Origin: an uncultured Bacteroidales bacterium
GTDB lineage: Bacteria > Bacteroidota > Bacteroidia > Bacteroidales > Paludibacteraceae
Reading direction: 5' to 3'
Length of the DNA stretch: 54,618 nucleotides
Assembly: GCA_900319035.1 (NCBI GenBank)
Contig: ONMU01000014.1
Span: forward strand, 1 to 54,618
Each line of letters starts with the position of its first letter. Positions within the stretch are counted from its first letter, which is position 1. Positions 18,511 to 27,289 of the stretch are shown here, in pieces. The notes beneath the pieces are model-generated. The model was not told the origin of the DNA, ran no database searches, and was given only the letters and a program-made list of their open reading frames with translations. The position numbers and the translations under genes were made by a program.

Positions 18511-19070
18511 TTTATACTAAGACAGGGGATTTAGGTGAGACCTCGCTTGCCAGCGGCAAACGGGTTTCGAAGACTGACGCACGTATTGAGGCGTACGGAA
18601 CAGTAGATGAACTCAACAGCTGGATCGGTTTGTTGAGGGCAGGGATGAAACATTCAGAGTTCAGAGTTCAGAGTTCAGAATTCAGAGTTCAGAGTTCAGA
18701 CGAACAGCTGCAATGGATTCAGAACAAACTGTTCAATCTTGGAGCCGCATTGAGCGATGCTCCCGGTCAGTGGATCCAAGAATCGGATGTGCAGCAGTTG
18801 GAGCAATGGATCGATGCGATGCAGGCAGAGGTGCCGAAACAAAGAGCCTTCATTCTGCCGGCAGGTAGCGAGACAGTCTGCCGATGTCATGTTTGTAGGA
18901 CGGTTTGCCGACGTGCAGAAAGACGTATTGACGTACTCCAAAATACCGAAAATGATGCCCGAAAAGAAGAACTGAAATTTGTGAACCGTTTGAGCGACTA
19001 TTTGTTCGTTTTGTCGCGCTACATCGGTCACCTGCTTGAGGAGCCGGAAGAAGCGTGGAAGCAGGGGTAA
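18507..19070 (+). CDS. Cob(I)alamin adenosyltransferase, PduO type
   Basis: A 187-residue protein that transfers adenosyl from ATP to cob(I)alamin, forming adenosylcobalamin. The PduO/ATR signature is clear: IYTKTGDLGETSLASGKRV, DARIEAYGTVDELNSWIGLL, then the C-terminal CRRAERR, FVNRLSDYLFVLSRYI. It is probably translationally coupled to the methyltransferase (ATGA overlap). A 49-bp array of seven TTCAGAG-type heptamers (18653-18701) is inserted between GLLRAGMK and DEQLQWIQNKLF and adds about 16 residues to a loop. Loss or gain of one 7-bp unit would shift the frame. Confidence 0.92.
   Translation: MIYTKTGDLGETSLASGKRVSKTDARIEAYGTVDELNSWIGLLRAGMKHSEFRVQSSEFRVQSSDEQLQWIQNKLFNLGAALSDAPGQWIQESDVQQLEQWIDAMQAEVPKQRAFILPAGSETVCRCHVCRTVCRRAERRIDVLQNTENDARKEELKFVNRLSDYLFVLSRYIGHLLEEPEEAWKQG
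18653..18701. repeat. Heptamer array inside adenosyltransferase gene
   Basis: Seven consecutive 7-bp units: TTCAGAG x3, TTCAGAA, TTCAGAG x2, TTCAGAC. It is in frame overall with the gene. A 7-bp unit is not a multiple of three, so single-unit slippage would truncate the enzyme. Confidence 0.9.
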
Positions 19071-19144
19071 AAGGTGGAAAAATTGACAAAAATGGCGCGT
19101 TTTGTGTAAAAAATGCCAAAAAATGTAAAATATTCTAAAAAATA

Positions 19145-19177
19145 TTTGCACGTTTGGAAAGTTTTTACTACTTTTGC
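19145..19177 (+). promoter_or_regulatory. Promoter of DUF2795 gene / T9SS operon
   Basis: TTGCACGTTT, 13 nt, TACTTTTGC (19169-19177). It precedes the DUF2795 gene and is the only clear promoter before the gld genes, which may therefore be read from it. An AT-only inverted repeat (19128-19147) overlaps the -33 box. Confidence 0.65.
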
Positions 19178-19232
19178 ACGATATTTTGAAAAACTATGCC
19201 CGTATTGGGTCAACTTGTGATAGATTAAAACT

Positions 19233-19463
19233 ATGTATTGGACACTTGAATTAGCATCAAAATTAGAGGACGCTCCATGGCCTGCAACCAAGGAAGAGTT
19301 ATTGGATTACGCCAACCGTATCGGAGCTCCTGCCGAGGTTATTGAGAACTTGCAAGAATTGGATGACGATGACGACGAGGAGCAGTACGAGAGTATCTTG
19401 GACATCTGGCCGGATTATCCTACTCGGGATGAAGATTTCTTCTTTGACGAAGAAGAGTATTAA
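19233..19463 (+). CDS. DUF2795 domain small acidic protein
   Basis: A 76-residue cytoplasmic protein. The N-half (WTLELASKLEDAPWPATKEEL, LDYANRIGAPAEVIENLQEL) matches DUF2795. The C-half is very acidic (DDDDDEEQ, DEDFFFDEEEY). The function of the family is not established. In Bacteroidota small DUF2795 proteins often stand beside housekeeping genes. Here it precedes the T9SS operon by 42 bp, separated only by a heptamer array, so cotranscription is likely. Confidence 0.85.
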   Translation: MYWTLELASKLEDAPWPATKEELLDYANRIGAPAEVIENLQELDDDDDEEQYESILDIWPDYPTRDEDFFFDEEEY

Positions 19464-19466
19464 TTA

Positions 19467-19494
19467 GTCGAAAGTCGAAAGACAAAAGACAAAA
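19467..19494. repeat. Heptamer array before porP
   Basis: GTCGAAA x2 followed by GACAAAA x2, four 7-bp units, starting 3 bp after the DUF2795 stop codon. A shorter relative (GTCGAAA-GACAAAA) recurs near 21852-21865 between gldK and gldL. Confidence 0.8.
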
Positions 19495-19505
19495 GATATT
19501 GAAAA

Positions 19506-20456
19506 TTGAAACGTTATATTGTTCTGTTATTGGGGCTTATTGCCGTTGTGACTGCTCGTGCGCAGTTCGACCCGCAAATGGGGCAATATATGTATATGCC
19601 TACAGCCTATAATCCCGCAGCGGTGGGAGAAGGCGATTTGCTGAAAGTAGCAGGAATGCACCGCATGCAGTATGTGGACATTACCAACGCTCCGATGAGC
19701 ACATGGTTTACTTTCTGTTCGCCGTTTGTGATAGGTAAGACGCGTCATGGCGCGGGTGTGCGATTCTTGAATGATCGGTTCGGTTTGTTTACGAACCAAG
19801 CATTCTATGCGCAGTACGCTTACCGCCAGAAACTCGGAAAAGGTTATCTGAGTGTGGGTGTGGACTTAGGATTCGTGAACGTGGGCTTCCGAGGTGACTC
19901 GGTCAACCTCAAGGAGATGGAGGATGAGTACCACGATGCGGATGACGATGCAATACCGCAGGGTAGCAAGTCCGGCATGAAGTTCGATATGGCGTTGGGT
20001 ATTTGGTATAGCACTCCCATTTGGTGGGTCGGAGCCAGTTATAATCACCTGACAAGGCCGAAGGTGGACTGGGACGACTATTCCGATGTTAAGCTGGTCG
20101 GAACGATGTACGTCACCGGAGGATACCATTTCAGACTGAAGAACAACCGAGAGTGGATGTTGACCCCGAGCGCCATGGTGATGAGTGATTTTGTGAGCTG
20201 GGATGTGAACCTCACCTTGATGTGCGACTACAAAGATCGCTACCGGTGGGGACTCGGATACCGAATTGACGGAAGTGTTAATATATTATTAGGTGTAGAT
20301 ATCATCGCAGGACTGCAATTAGGATATAGTTGCGAACTGCCAACTAACAAGCTGATGTTGGAATCCTATGGTAGCCACGAGCTCTACCTGTCATACGGTT
20401 TTGACATCCTCAAACCAAAAAGAACGAACAAATACAAGTCTATAAGGTACTTGTAA
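19506..20456 (+). CDS. Type IX secretion membrane protein, PorP/SprF family
   Basis: A 316-residue outer-membrane protein of the PorP/SprF family. These bind the PorKN/GldKN ring or act as partners for T9SS substrates. The signal peptide ends VTARAQ, followed by the family start FDPQMGQYMYMPTAYNPAAVG; internal strands include HGAGVRFLNDRFGLFTNQAF, GYLSVGVDLGFVNVGF and WGLGYRIDGSVN, and it ends with ELYLSYGFDI. The signal peptide fits translation from TTG at 19506; no suitable ATG is near. It is the first gene of the porP-gldKLMN order typical of T9SS loci. Confidence 0.9.
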   Translation: MKRYIVLLLGLIAVVTARAQFDPQMGQYMYMPTAYNPAAVGEGDLLKVAGMHRMQYVDITNAPMSTWFTFCSPFVIGKTRHGAGVRFLNDRFGLFTNQAFYAQYAYRQKLGKGYLSVGVDLGFVNVGFRGDSVNLKEMEDEYHDADDDAIPQGSKSGMKFDMALGIWYSTPIWWVGASYNHLTRPKVDWDDYSDVKLVGTMYVTGGYHFRLKNNREWMLTPSAMVMSDFVSWDVNLTLMCDYKDRYRWGLGYRIDGSVNILLGVDIIAGLQLGYSCELPTNKLMLESYGSHELYLSYGFDILKPKRTNKYKSIRYL

Positions 20457-20488
20457 TATAAATAGAAAATAAATCGATTTATACTAAT

Positions 20489-21835
20489 ATGAAAGTAACA
20501 AAGATTTTGCCTGTCATCGCTTTGGCAGTAGCCTTGGCGAGTTGTAACAAGCCTGCCGGAGAACTGGTAGGTGCGTTCAAAAGCACAAATTTCAAGGAGG
20601 CTAATCCTTATGGTATGTTATTTATCAAGAAGGGTTCCTTCATGATGGGTGCCAACACTCAGTCTGCTGTTTTCGAGCAGCCGGATAATGTGGTGATGGT
20701 AACTGTTGATGCGTTCTGGATGGATGAGACCGAGATTACCAACAATGAGTACCGCCAGTTCGTCAACTGGGTGCGTGACTCCATTGCGCTTACCAACTTG
20801 GTAGCGGCCGGTTTGACCGATTATGCTATTCAGCCGAAAGATGAAGACTTCGATGAGGAGAACTTCCGTATTGACTGGCGTAAGAAAATTCCTTGGAACA
20901 GCAAGGAAGAGGACGTAGTGGATGCATTGTCTTCGATGTACTATTCCGATGGTACTTTCAAGACCAATTTCATGCACTATCGTTATAGCTGGGTGAATAT
21001 GGATCAGGCTTTACCTCAACGTAATAAATTCGATGTGGCTACGAGTACCTATCCTCCCGGAGCTACGGCACGTGTAGATACCTTCTGGGTAAACGAATTG
21101 GGCGAGATCAAAGACTCGACCATCTATCGTCCGTTGCGTGAACCGAAAGATCTGCGTACTCTGAAGATTATCAGTGTTTATCCTGATACGCTCGTTTGGG
21201 CACGTGATTTCCAGTTCTCGTACAACGATCCGTTGCTCCAGATGTATTTCAAGCATCCGGGTTATTCGGAGTATCCTGTAGTGGGTGTAACGTGGGAGCA
21301 GGCACATGCTTTCTGCAACTGGCGTACCAAGTTGTTTAATATGTATTCCTCTAACGAGGCAAACGAATACCGTCTGCCGACGGAGTCTCAGTGGGAGTAT
21401 GCAGCCCGTGGTGGTCGTAAGATGGCTATGTATCCGTGGGGCGGTAACTACGCTCGTGACGGCAAGGGTTGTTTCTTTGCTAACTTCAAGCCGTATCGTG
21501 GTGCATACAACGATGATACCGGTACTACGACTATGAAAGTAGCTCAGTTCCGTCCGAATGACTTCGGTCTGTTCGATATGGCGGGTAACGTAGCAGAGTG
21601 GACCAACTCGGCTTATCAGAGTGCCGCTAATACGCATATCCATGACCTTAACCCGGATTATTGCTACATGGCTCGTAAGGCCGATCCGGACATCTTGAAA
21701 CGTAAGGTGGTTAAGGGCGGTAGCTGGAAAGATATCAGTTACTTCATGCAGTGCGGTGTACGTACGTATGAGTATCAGTATGAGAGCCGTCCGTACATCG
21801 GATTCCGTTGCGTTCGCGCGTACATAGGCGATTAA
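20489..21835 (+). CDS. gldK: T9SS ring lipoprotein GldK/PorK
   Basis: A 448-residue lipoprotein with lipobox at residues ~16-19 (VALASC). GldK/PorK forms, with GldN/PorN, the periplasmic ring attached to the outer membrane in the type IX secretion system. The body has the FGE-sulfatase fold: GSFMMGAN, DAFWMDETEITNNEYRQFV, YPVVGVTWEQAHAFCNWRT, YRLPTESQWEYAARGG, FGLFDMAGNVAEWT, VVKGGSWKD, and RPYIGFRCVR at the C-terminus. The length is as expected. It is 32 bp after porP and is followed by gldL, gldM and gldN on the same strand. Confidence 0.95.
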   Translation: MKVTKILPVIALAVALASCNKPAGELVGAFKSTNFKEANPYGMLFIKKGSFMMGANTQSAVFEQPDNVVMVTVDAFWMDETEITNNEYRQFVNWVRDSIALTNLVAAGLTDYAIQPKDEDFDEENFRIDWRKKIPWNSKEEDVVDALSSMYYSDGTFKTNFMHYRYSWVNMDQALPQRNKFDVATSTYPPGATARVDTFWVNELGEIKDSTIYRPLREPKDLRTLKIISVYPDTLVWARDFQFSYNDPLLQMYFKHPGYSEYPVVGVTWEQAHAFCNWRTKLFNMYSSNEANEYRLPTESQWEYAARGGRKMAMYPWGGNYARDGKGCFFANFKPYRGAYNDDTGTTTMKVAQFRPNDFGLFDMAGNVAEWTNSAYQSAANTHIHDLNPDYCYMARKADPDILKRKVVKGGSWKDISYFMQCGVRTYEYQYESRPYIGFRCVRAYIGD

Positions 21836-21897
21836 TATATATAAATAAGGTGTCGAAAGACAAAATAAAAGAATAACAAAAAAATTAAAATACTATT

Positions 21898-22794
21898 ATG
21901 GCTACAGAAAAAGCTGGAAAGCAAGGCCTTTGGGCAGGTTTTATGCATTGGTATGGTTCATACCAGGGTAAGAACATCGTCAACATCGTGTATTCGGTGG
22001 GTGCATCCGTCGTAATTATCGGTGCATTGTTTAAAATTTTGCACTGGCCGGGTGCCAGCCAGGTACTTATGATTGGTATGTTTACCGAGGCATTCTTGTT
22101 CATCATCGGTGCATTGGATCACCCGCATCCAGAGTTCCACTGGGAGAATGTGTTCCCGCAGTTGCTCGAATACGGAACTGATCCGGAGTTGTTGGAAATC
22201 AAATCTAAACAGGCTCGTCCGACTTTGTTGGGCGCAGGTGTAGCCGGTCAAGTAGCTACCGCCGGAATGAGTGTTGCAGCTCCGGCTGCTGGTCCTGCTG
22301 CTGAGGGCGCTGCTGTTGGTAAGGTACCGACGCTCAAAGATGAGGATCTGAAAGCTCTCAAAGACGGTATTGCTGATTTGGCTAAGACAGCTACGCAGTT
22401 CAGCGAGTTGAGCAAAGTGGCTGAGACCGGTGTTAAACTGAATGAGAAACTGGCTGCTGCTGAGGCTGCAACGGCTTCTTATACCGCAGCTACTGCTACT
22501 TTGGCACAAAGTTACGCTCAGGTTAGTGGTGATATGCAGCACGTTGCTGACGAGACCAAGGCTTACAAAGAAAGTGTTCTGGAAATGGGCAAGAAAATGG
22601 CTTCTCTGAACTCGGTATATGAGTTGCAGTTGCAGTCGGTTAACGCTCAGATGGAGGCTCAGAAGGGCGCAGCAGCAGCTGCTAAAGAGGCTGCAGAGGC
22701 TCAGGTAGCTTTCGCAGCAAGCACCAAACAGTTACAGAAACAAGTAGCTGACCTCAATGGTATATACGGTAATATGCTTAACGCTTTGGCATAA
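21898..22794 (+). CDS. gldL: T9SS inner-membrane motor protein GldL/PorL
   Basis: A 298-residue protein. GldL with GldM forms the proton-driven rotary motor of the type IX secretion system. Two N-terminal transmembrane helices are visible (~28-48, VYSVGASVVIIGALFKILHW; ~54-72, VLMIGMFTEAFLFIIGAL) with the characteristic loop H-W-P-G-A. The conserved membrane Glu lies in the second helix (TEAFLF). The remaining ~220 residues are Ala-rich, cytoplasmic and coiled-coil-like. The spacer from gldK contains short GACAAAA-type repeats. Confidence 0.95.
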   Translation: MATEKAGKQGLWAGFMHWYGSYQGKNIVNIVYSVGASVVIIGALFKILHWPGASQVLMIGMFTEAFLFIIGALDHPHPEFHWENVFPQLLEYGTDPELLEIKSKQARPTLLGAGVAGQVATAGMSVAAPAAGPAAEGAAVGKVPTLKDEDLKALKDGIADLAKTATQFSELSKVAETGVKLNEKLAAAEAATASYTAATATLAQSYAQVSGDMQHVADETKAYKESVLEMGKKMASLNSVYELQLQSVNAQMEAQKGAAAAAKEAAEAQVAFAASTKQLQKQVADLNGIYGNMLNALA

Positions 22795-22841
22795 GCATGG
22801 ATAACAGCAAACTAAGTAAAAACAAATAAAACACTTCAGCA

Positions 22842-24410
22842 ATGGGTGGAGCAAAAAACTGTCCGGAAACCCCGAGACAACGAATGATAGGTATGATGTA
22901 CTTGGTGCTCACCGCCATGTTGGCGTTGAACGTAAGTACGGATATCCTCAATGGTTTTACATTGGTAGACAATAGTTTGCACTCCTCTATCGCTGCTACG
23001 GACACTCGAAACGAGAAGCTCTATCGCGATTTCAGGGCGGCTAATGAAGCTAACCCCGAGAAAACGCAAGAGTGGTTCGACAAGGCAGCTGAGGTTCAGA
23101 AACGTGCAGACTCGCTCTATAATTATATCCAGAATTTCAAGGAGCGCATCGCGATTTTGGCAGATGGTCAGAAACGCGTTGATGAGTTTAAAGCACAGGG
23201 TATTGACCCGACTATGCATATCGAGGGTAACTCTAACTTGGATGTGACAGGTCAGTATGCTATCGTGCAAGGTAATGGTACTATCCTCAAACAGACGGTT
23301 GCTTACTACCGTGATTATGCTTCTGAGTTGGCAGAGAATGATGCTGAGTTGCGTAACGCTATTCAGACTGCTTTGGCAACCGAGCGTGGTTATAACGCGC
23401 ATGAGAAAGACTCATGCGACTGGGAAGTAGCTGTGTTTGATGGTATGCCTGTCGGCGCTTCGATCACTATCTTGACCAAGATGCAGAACGATGTACGTAC
23501 CACCGAGGGTCAGTTGATCCAGTATTTGATGGATCGTACCGATGCAGGTGACTTGCGTGTAAACAAACTGAACGCATACGTGATCCCTAACTCGAACTAC
23601 GTCATCCGTGGTGGTAAATATACTGCGCAGATTATTCTTGCGGCTGTCGATTCAACGCAGCGTCCGGAGTACTATATCGAGGGTCAGCGTATTAACGATC
23701 AAGGTATTTATGAGGTTGCTGCTACCGGCGTGGGTCTCAAGAAATACTCCGGTTATATAGCATATCAGAACCCGCTGACGGGTGCTATGGAGAACCTGAA
23801 TTTCCAGAGCGAATATAGCGTTGGCGAACCGGCTGTGACGATTTCGAATACCGACCTCAACATCATGTACCGTAAGTATGAGAACAAGTTCTCGATCTCG
23901 GTACCGGGTGTATCTAATGATAAAGTGAAGGTAAGTGTCAGTGGTGCGCAGGTTAAACAGCAAGGCGGTTTATGGGTTATTGTACCGGGTGAGAACTCCA
24001 AGAGCGTCACCATCAACGTATCTGCTGAATTGGACGGAAAGATGCAACCGATGGGTAGCAAGGAATACCGTGTGAAAGCGCTGCCGAACCCGCAGGCTTG
24101 GTTCTCTGCTAAAGAGAAAGAGTACACCACGGGTAATATCGCGCTTAGCACGCTGACTCACTCTTCCGGTGCTATTACCGCATCGTATGGTCCTGACGGT
24201 TTGCTCAACCTGCCGTTTAAGGTAACCAGCTTCCGCGCTATTATCAACGGAATGACTTCGCAATCCAACGGAAACAAGTTCACCCAAGATCAGTTGAACC
24301 AGATCGGTAAACTGAAAAAAGGTGGTGTTGTGATCATCCAAGATGCTCGTGCAGTGGGTCCTGGTGGTCAGGAAATGCGTCTGTCTCCGCTTGTATTCAC
24401 ATTGAATTAA
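22842..24410 (+). CDS. gldM: T9SS motor protein GldM/PorM
   Basis: A 522-residue protein with one N-terminal transmembrane helix (MIGMMYLVLTAMLALNVS, ~13-30). A large periplasmic region of four domains spans the periplasm and contacts the GldKN ring. The start GGAKNCPETPRQRMIGMMYL is typical of the family, and the C-terminal domain (FRAIINGMTSQSNGNKFT, LKKGGVVIIQDARAVGPGG) matches GldM-C. It lies 47 bp after gldL and 12 bp before gldN. Confidence 0.95.
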   Translation: MGGAKNCPETPRQRMIGMMYLVLTAMLALNVSTDILNGFTLVDNSLHSSIAATDTRNEKLYRDFRAANEANPEKTQEWFDKAAEVQKRADSLYNYIQNFKERIAILADGQKRVDEFKAQGIDPTMHIEGNSNLDVTGQYAIVQGNGTILKQTVAYYRDYASELAENDAELRNAIQTALATERGYNAHEKDSCDWEVAVFDGMPVGASITILTKMQNDVRTTEGQLIQYLMDRTDAGDLRVNKLNAYVIPNSNYVIRGGKYTAQIILAAVDSTQRPEYYIEGQRINDQGIYEVAATGVGLKKYSGYIAYQNPLTGAMENLNFQSEYSVGEPAVTISNTDLNIMYRKYENKFSISVPGVSNDKVKVSVSGAQVKQQGGLWVIVPGENSKSVTINVSAELDGKMQPMGSKEYRVKALPNPQAWFSAKEKEYTTGNIALSTLTHSSGAITASYGPDGLLNLPFKVTSFRAIINGMTSQSNGNKFTQDQLNQIGKLKKGGVVIIQDARAVGPGGQEMRLSPLVFTLN

Positions 24411-24422
24411 TACCATTTGATT

Positions 24423-25379
24423 ATGATAAAGAAACTAAGTTTTGTCGTATGTTTGCTGTTGGGCGTATTAACGGCTCAAGCGCAGCATCAGGTCATCTCG
24501 TTCTTTGATGAGTTGGGTACAGCACGTATCCAAACGGAGGAGTATTCGCAGGCTCATGATACTATAGTCATGGTGGATCACCGTATTGATGACGTCATTT
24601 GGGCTCGCTATGTATATCGTATCATCGATATGCGTTATAAGCAGAACTATCAGCTCTACTTCCCGACTCGTGTGGATGATCCGGACTATCGTAACTTGTT
24701 CAAAGTGATTTTGGATGCTGTCGTAGATGGCTTGCAGATTTATCCGCGTGACCCGGAGACGATTAAGCCGAGCTTTAAGACTCAGCCGCCGTTTACCAAA
24801 CCGCAGATCCCTATGGATGCGTTCATGCCTGTCGATAAGACCGAAGATCACTCGGATGATGATACCTATTTTGATATCAGCCGTTCTACCGCGATGCTCA
24901 TCAACTATGACAGTATCACCGACGAGTTACGTCCGCAGCCTTATTCGTTCGAGAGCGTGGTACGTAATCAGGTGAAGTATCTAATTCAGGAAGTGGTGTT
25001 CTTCGACAAGCATACGAGCCGTATGCACCAGAAGATCATGGCAATCGCTCCGCTGCATCCGGTGTTGATCAGTACGCAGGATAGTGCAAAGATTATGTCT
25101 TCGCTCCGTGAGTCGATCATGTTCTGGATTCCGTTTGATAACTTGCGTCCATATTTGGCAATGCAGTATGCTATTCCTAACCGCAATGAGGTGAAACGTG
25201 TGACGTTTGATGAGTTCTTCCAGAAACGTCTATATACGTCCTATATCGTCGGTGAGGGCAATATGTACAACCGCTGGATTCCGGATTATAAACACAATGA
25301 TATTACCGGCATTCGTCAGGAGCAAGATCGTATTGCTACTGAATTGCTGAATTTCGAACAAGACCTTTGGGAATATTAA
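24423..25379 (+). CDS. gldN: T9SS ring protein GldN/PorN
   Basis: A 318-residue periplasmic protein with a signal peptide ending LTAQAQ. GldN/PorN completes the outer-membrane-associated ring with GldK. Family features are the early acidic segment HDTIVMVDHRIDDVIWARYVYRIIDMR and the C-terminal half VFFDKHTSRMHQKIMAIAPL. ATG 24423 is preferred over an in-frame TTG at 24417 because it places the signal peptide at the N-terminus. The stop overlaps the ftsX start (TAATG), so the secretion operon is translationally linked to the cell-division and housekeeping genes downstream. Confidence 0.94.
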   Translation: MIKKLSFVVCLLLGVLTAQAQHQVISFFDELGTARIQTEEYSQAHDTIVMVDHRIDDVIWARYVYRIIDMRYKQNYQLYFPTRVDDPDYRNLFKVILDAVVDGLQIYPRDPETIKPSFKTQPPFTKPQIPMDAFMPVDKTEDHSDDDTYFDISRSTAMLINYDSITDELRPQPYSFESVVRNQVKYLIQEVVFFDKHTSRMHQKIMAIAPLHPVLISTQDSAKIMSSLRESIMFWIPFDNLRPYLAMQYAIPNRNEVKRVTFDEFFQKRLYTSYIVGEGNMYNRWIPDYKHNDITGIRQEQDRIATELLNFEQDLWEY

Positions 25380-26239
25380 TGCGTAAGCATCGCTTTAGAA
25401 ACTCCTATATGACGGCAGGCGTCAGCGTATCGCTGGTGCTTTGCCTGATAGGAATAGAATGTGTGCTCCTGCTGTCGGCAGGAGCGCTTCTTACGCGCAT
25501 GCGCGAGAACGTGACCATCACAGCCGTCTTGTCTCAAGAGGCAGATAGCACGCAATGTGCCCGTTTGGAGCGTATGTTGGAGGCAAGCGAAGGATATAGC
25601 AGTTTCCGCTATGTCTCCAAAGAGGAAGCTTTGCAGGAACATATTGTCTCGTTGGGAGAAGATCCGACGGCGTTCTTGGGATACAATCCTCTTTCTGCCA
25701 GTTATGAGATCCATCCGTCCGAGCTTTATAGCAATCCGGATAGTTTGGCACAAGAAGCAGAGCGTTTGGAGTCGCTGCCGTATATTTCTGAGGTGCTCTA
25801 TCCGCGGGATTTGACCGATCTGATGAACCGTAACGTACATGATTTCTCGTATATCCTGCTTGGTGTGGCTTTGCTGCTCCTATTGGTGTCCATGGTGTTG
25901 ATTGTCAATACCATCCGTTTGCAGATTTATTCCAAACGCTTTATCATTAACACAATGACGCTGGTGGGTGCCACGTCTTGGGTGACACGTCGTCCGTTTG
26001 TGTTGCGTAATATGCTGATGGGGCTGATTGCCGGTATCGTAGCGCTGATCGTGCTGAGCGGATTGGTCTATTATGTTGAGTTTGAGATGGGCTTGTTCCT
26101 CTTCCCGATTACGTGGATGAATGTTGCTTTTGTATGCGGCGTAGTCTTAGGTAGCGGTTTGCTGATCACGCTCTTTGCTTCTCTCATCGCCACGGGTCGC
26201 TACATCCGTATGGATAATAACTCGTTGTACGAGATTTGA
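25379..26239 (+). CDS. ftsX: Cell division permease-like protein FtsX
   Basis: A 286-residue inner-membrane protein with the FtsX layout: one N-terminal transmembrane helix (~16-38), a periplasmic domain with the FtsX signature (YRYVSKEEALQEH-like, LGYNPLSASYEI), then three C-terminal helices (ILLGVALLLLLVSMVLIVNT, LMGLIAGIVALIVLSGLVYY, CGVVLGSGLLITLFASLI). With the ATPase FtsE (not in this window) it activates peptidoglycan hydrolases at division. ATG 25379 overlaps the gldN stop by 1 nt. Its final codons and stop lie inside a heptamer array that continues to the next start codon. Confidence 0.9.
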   Translation: MRKHRFRNSYMTAGVSVSLVLCLIGIECVLLLSAGALLTRMRENVTITAVLSQEADSTQCARLERMLEASEGYSSFRYVSKEEALQEHIVSLGEDPTAFLGYNPLSASYEIHPSELYSNPDSLAQEAERLESLPYISEVLYPRDLTDLMNRNVHDFSYILLGVALLLLLVSMVLIVNTIRLQIYSKRFIINTMTLVGATSWVTRRPFVLRNMLMGLIAGIVALIVLSGLVYYVEFEMGLFLFPITWMNVAFVCGVVLGSGLLITLFASLIATGRYIRMDNNSLYEI

Positions 26240-26272
26240 TATTTGAGATTTGACATTTGATATTTGACTTTT
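26231..26272. repeat. Six-unit GANATTT heptamer array joining ftsX and the DUF3098 gene
   Basis: Units GAGATTT, GATATTT, GAGATTT, GACATTT, GATATTT, GACTTTT follow without gaps. The array contains the last codons and stop of ftsX (26237-26239) and ends exactly at the next ATG (26273), leaving no other spacer. Confidence 0.9.
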
Positions 26273-26485
26273 ATGAAACAGACATTACCTAAATTGAACC
26301 TCATCCTGATAGCCGTTTCGTTTGCTATTATCGTAATCGGTTTCTGCCTTATGGTGGGCGAACCGTCCGGAGAGGTGTATAATCCCAATATTTTCTCCTT
26401 CCGCCGTATCACTTTGGGTCCGATGATCTCACTCTTCGGCTTTGTGAGTATGATTTTTGCTATCTTATTCCGCGCAAAGAAATGA
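26273..26485 (+). CDS. DUF3098 small membrane protein
   Basis: A 70-residue protein with two transmembrane helices (~9-29, [20 protein letters not shown]; ~46-65, [20 protein letters not shown]) and the signature [14 protein letters not shown] between them. DUF3098 proteins are Bacteroidota-specific, usually between ftsX and uppP as here; their function is unknown. It overlaps uppP by 4 nt (ATGA), so it is probably translationally coupled. The leader consists wholly of heptamer repeats, with no Shine-Dalgarno sequence. Confidence 0.88.
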   Translation: MKQTLPKLNLILIAVSFAIIVIGFCLMVGEPSGEVYNPNIFSFRRITLGPMISLFGFVSMIFAILFRAKK

Positions 26486-27288
26486 GTTGGTTAGAAGCAT
26501 TGATATTAGGCATTGTGCAGGGCTTGACGGAGTTCCTGCCTGTTTCGTCTTCGGGACATCTGGAGATCGGTCAGGTCTTATTAGGAACTTCCGGAGAAGA
26601 GAACCTCATGTTTGCTATCATAGTCCATGTAGCTACGGTGCTCTCTACGCTTGTAGTGCTTTGGCGTGAGGTATTGCAGCTGTTTGGCGGCACGTTCACT
26701 ACTCCCAAATGGAACAAAGAGAAAGACTATGTAGCGAAGATCTTAGTCTCCATGATCCCTGTCTTCATCGTGGGAATGTTCTTCAAAGACCAAGTAGAAG
26801 CATTTTTCGGTAACGGTCTTTTGCTGGTCGGTATATGCTTGCTGATCACGGCTCTGTTGTTGGCGCTCAGCGAATGGTTACAGAAAAAACGCCAAGGAGC
26901 AGGTCATGAAGTGGGCTATTGGGATGCTATCATCATCGGTATCGCTCAAGCATGTGCTGTACTACCGGGTCTGAGCCGTTCCGGTACGACGATCGCTACC
27001 GGTTTGCTCTGTGGTGTGAAAAAAGAGAGTGTAGCACAGTTCTCCTTTTTGATGGTACTTATCCCTATCTTAGGAGAAGCTTTTCTCGATCTGCTCAAAC
27101 TGCTGAAAGGCGAGATGACCAGTGAGTTAGGCATGCTGCCTGCCTTGGTGGGATTTGTGGCTGCTTTCGTCACCGGCTGTTTTGCCTGCCGTTTTATGAT
27201 TGAGATTGTTCGCCGTCAACGCCTCATCTGGTTTGCAATCTACTGCGCTATCATCGGTTCTACCGCTATTATTGCTACTGTTTGCTGA
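26482..27288 (+). CDS. uppP: Undecaprenyl-diphosphatase UppP (BacA)
   Basis: A 268-residue polytopic inner-membrane enzyme that dephosphorylates undecaprenyl diphosphate, recycling the lipid carrier for peptidoglycan and other envelope polymers. Family motifs are [20 protein letters not shown] near the N-terminus (the E-rich BacA motif) and [15 protein letters not shown] (the PGxSRSG motif) around residue 161. The length is normal. Start ATG overlaps the DUF3098 stop; truB begins 1 nt after the stop. Confidence 0.96.
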   Translation: MSWLEALILGIVQGLTEFLPVSSSGHLEIGQVLLGTSGEENLMFAIIVHVATVLSTLVVLWREVLQLFGGTFTTPKWNKEKDYVAKILVSMIPVFIVGMFFKDQVEAFFGNGLLLVGICLLITALLLALSEWLQKKRQGAGHEVGYWDAIIIGIAQACAVLPGLSRSGTTIATGLLCGVKKESVAQFSFLMVLIPILGEAFLDLLKLLKGEMTSELGMLPALVGFVAAFVTGCFACRFMIEIVRRQRLIWFAIYCAIIGSTAIIATVC

Positions 27289-27289
27289 T

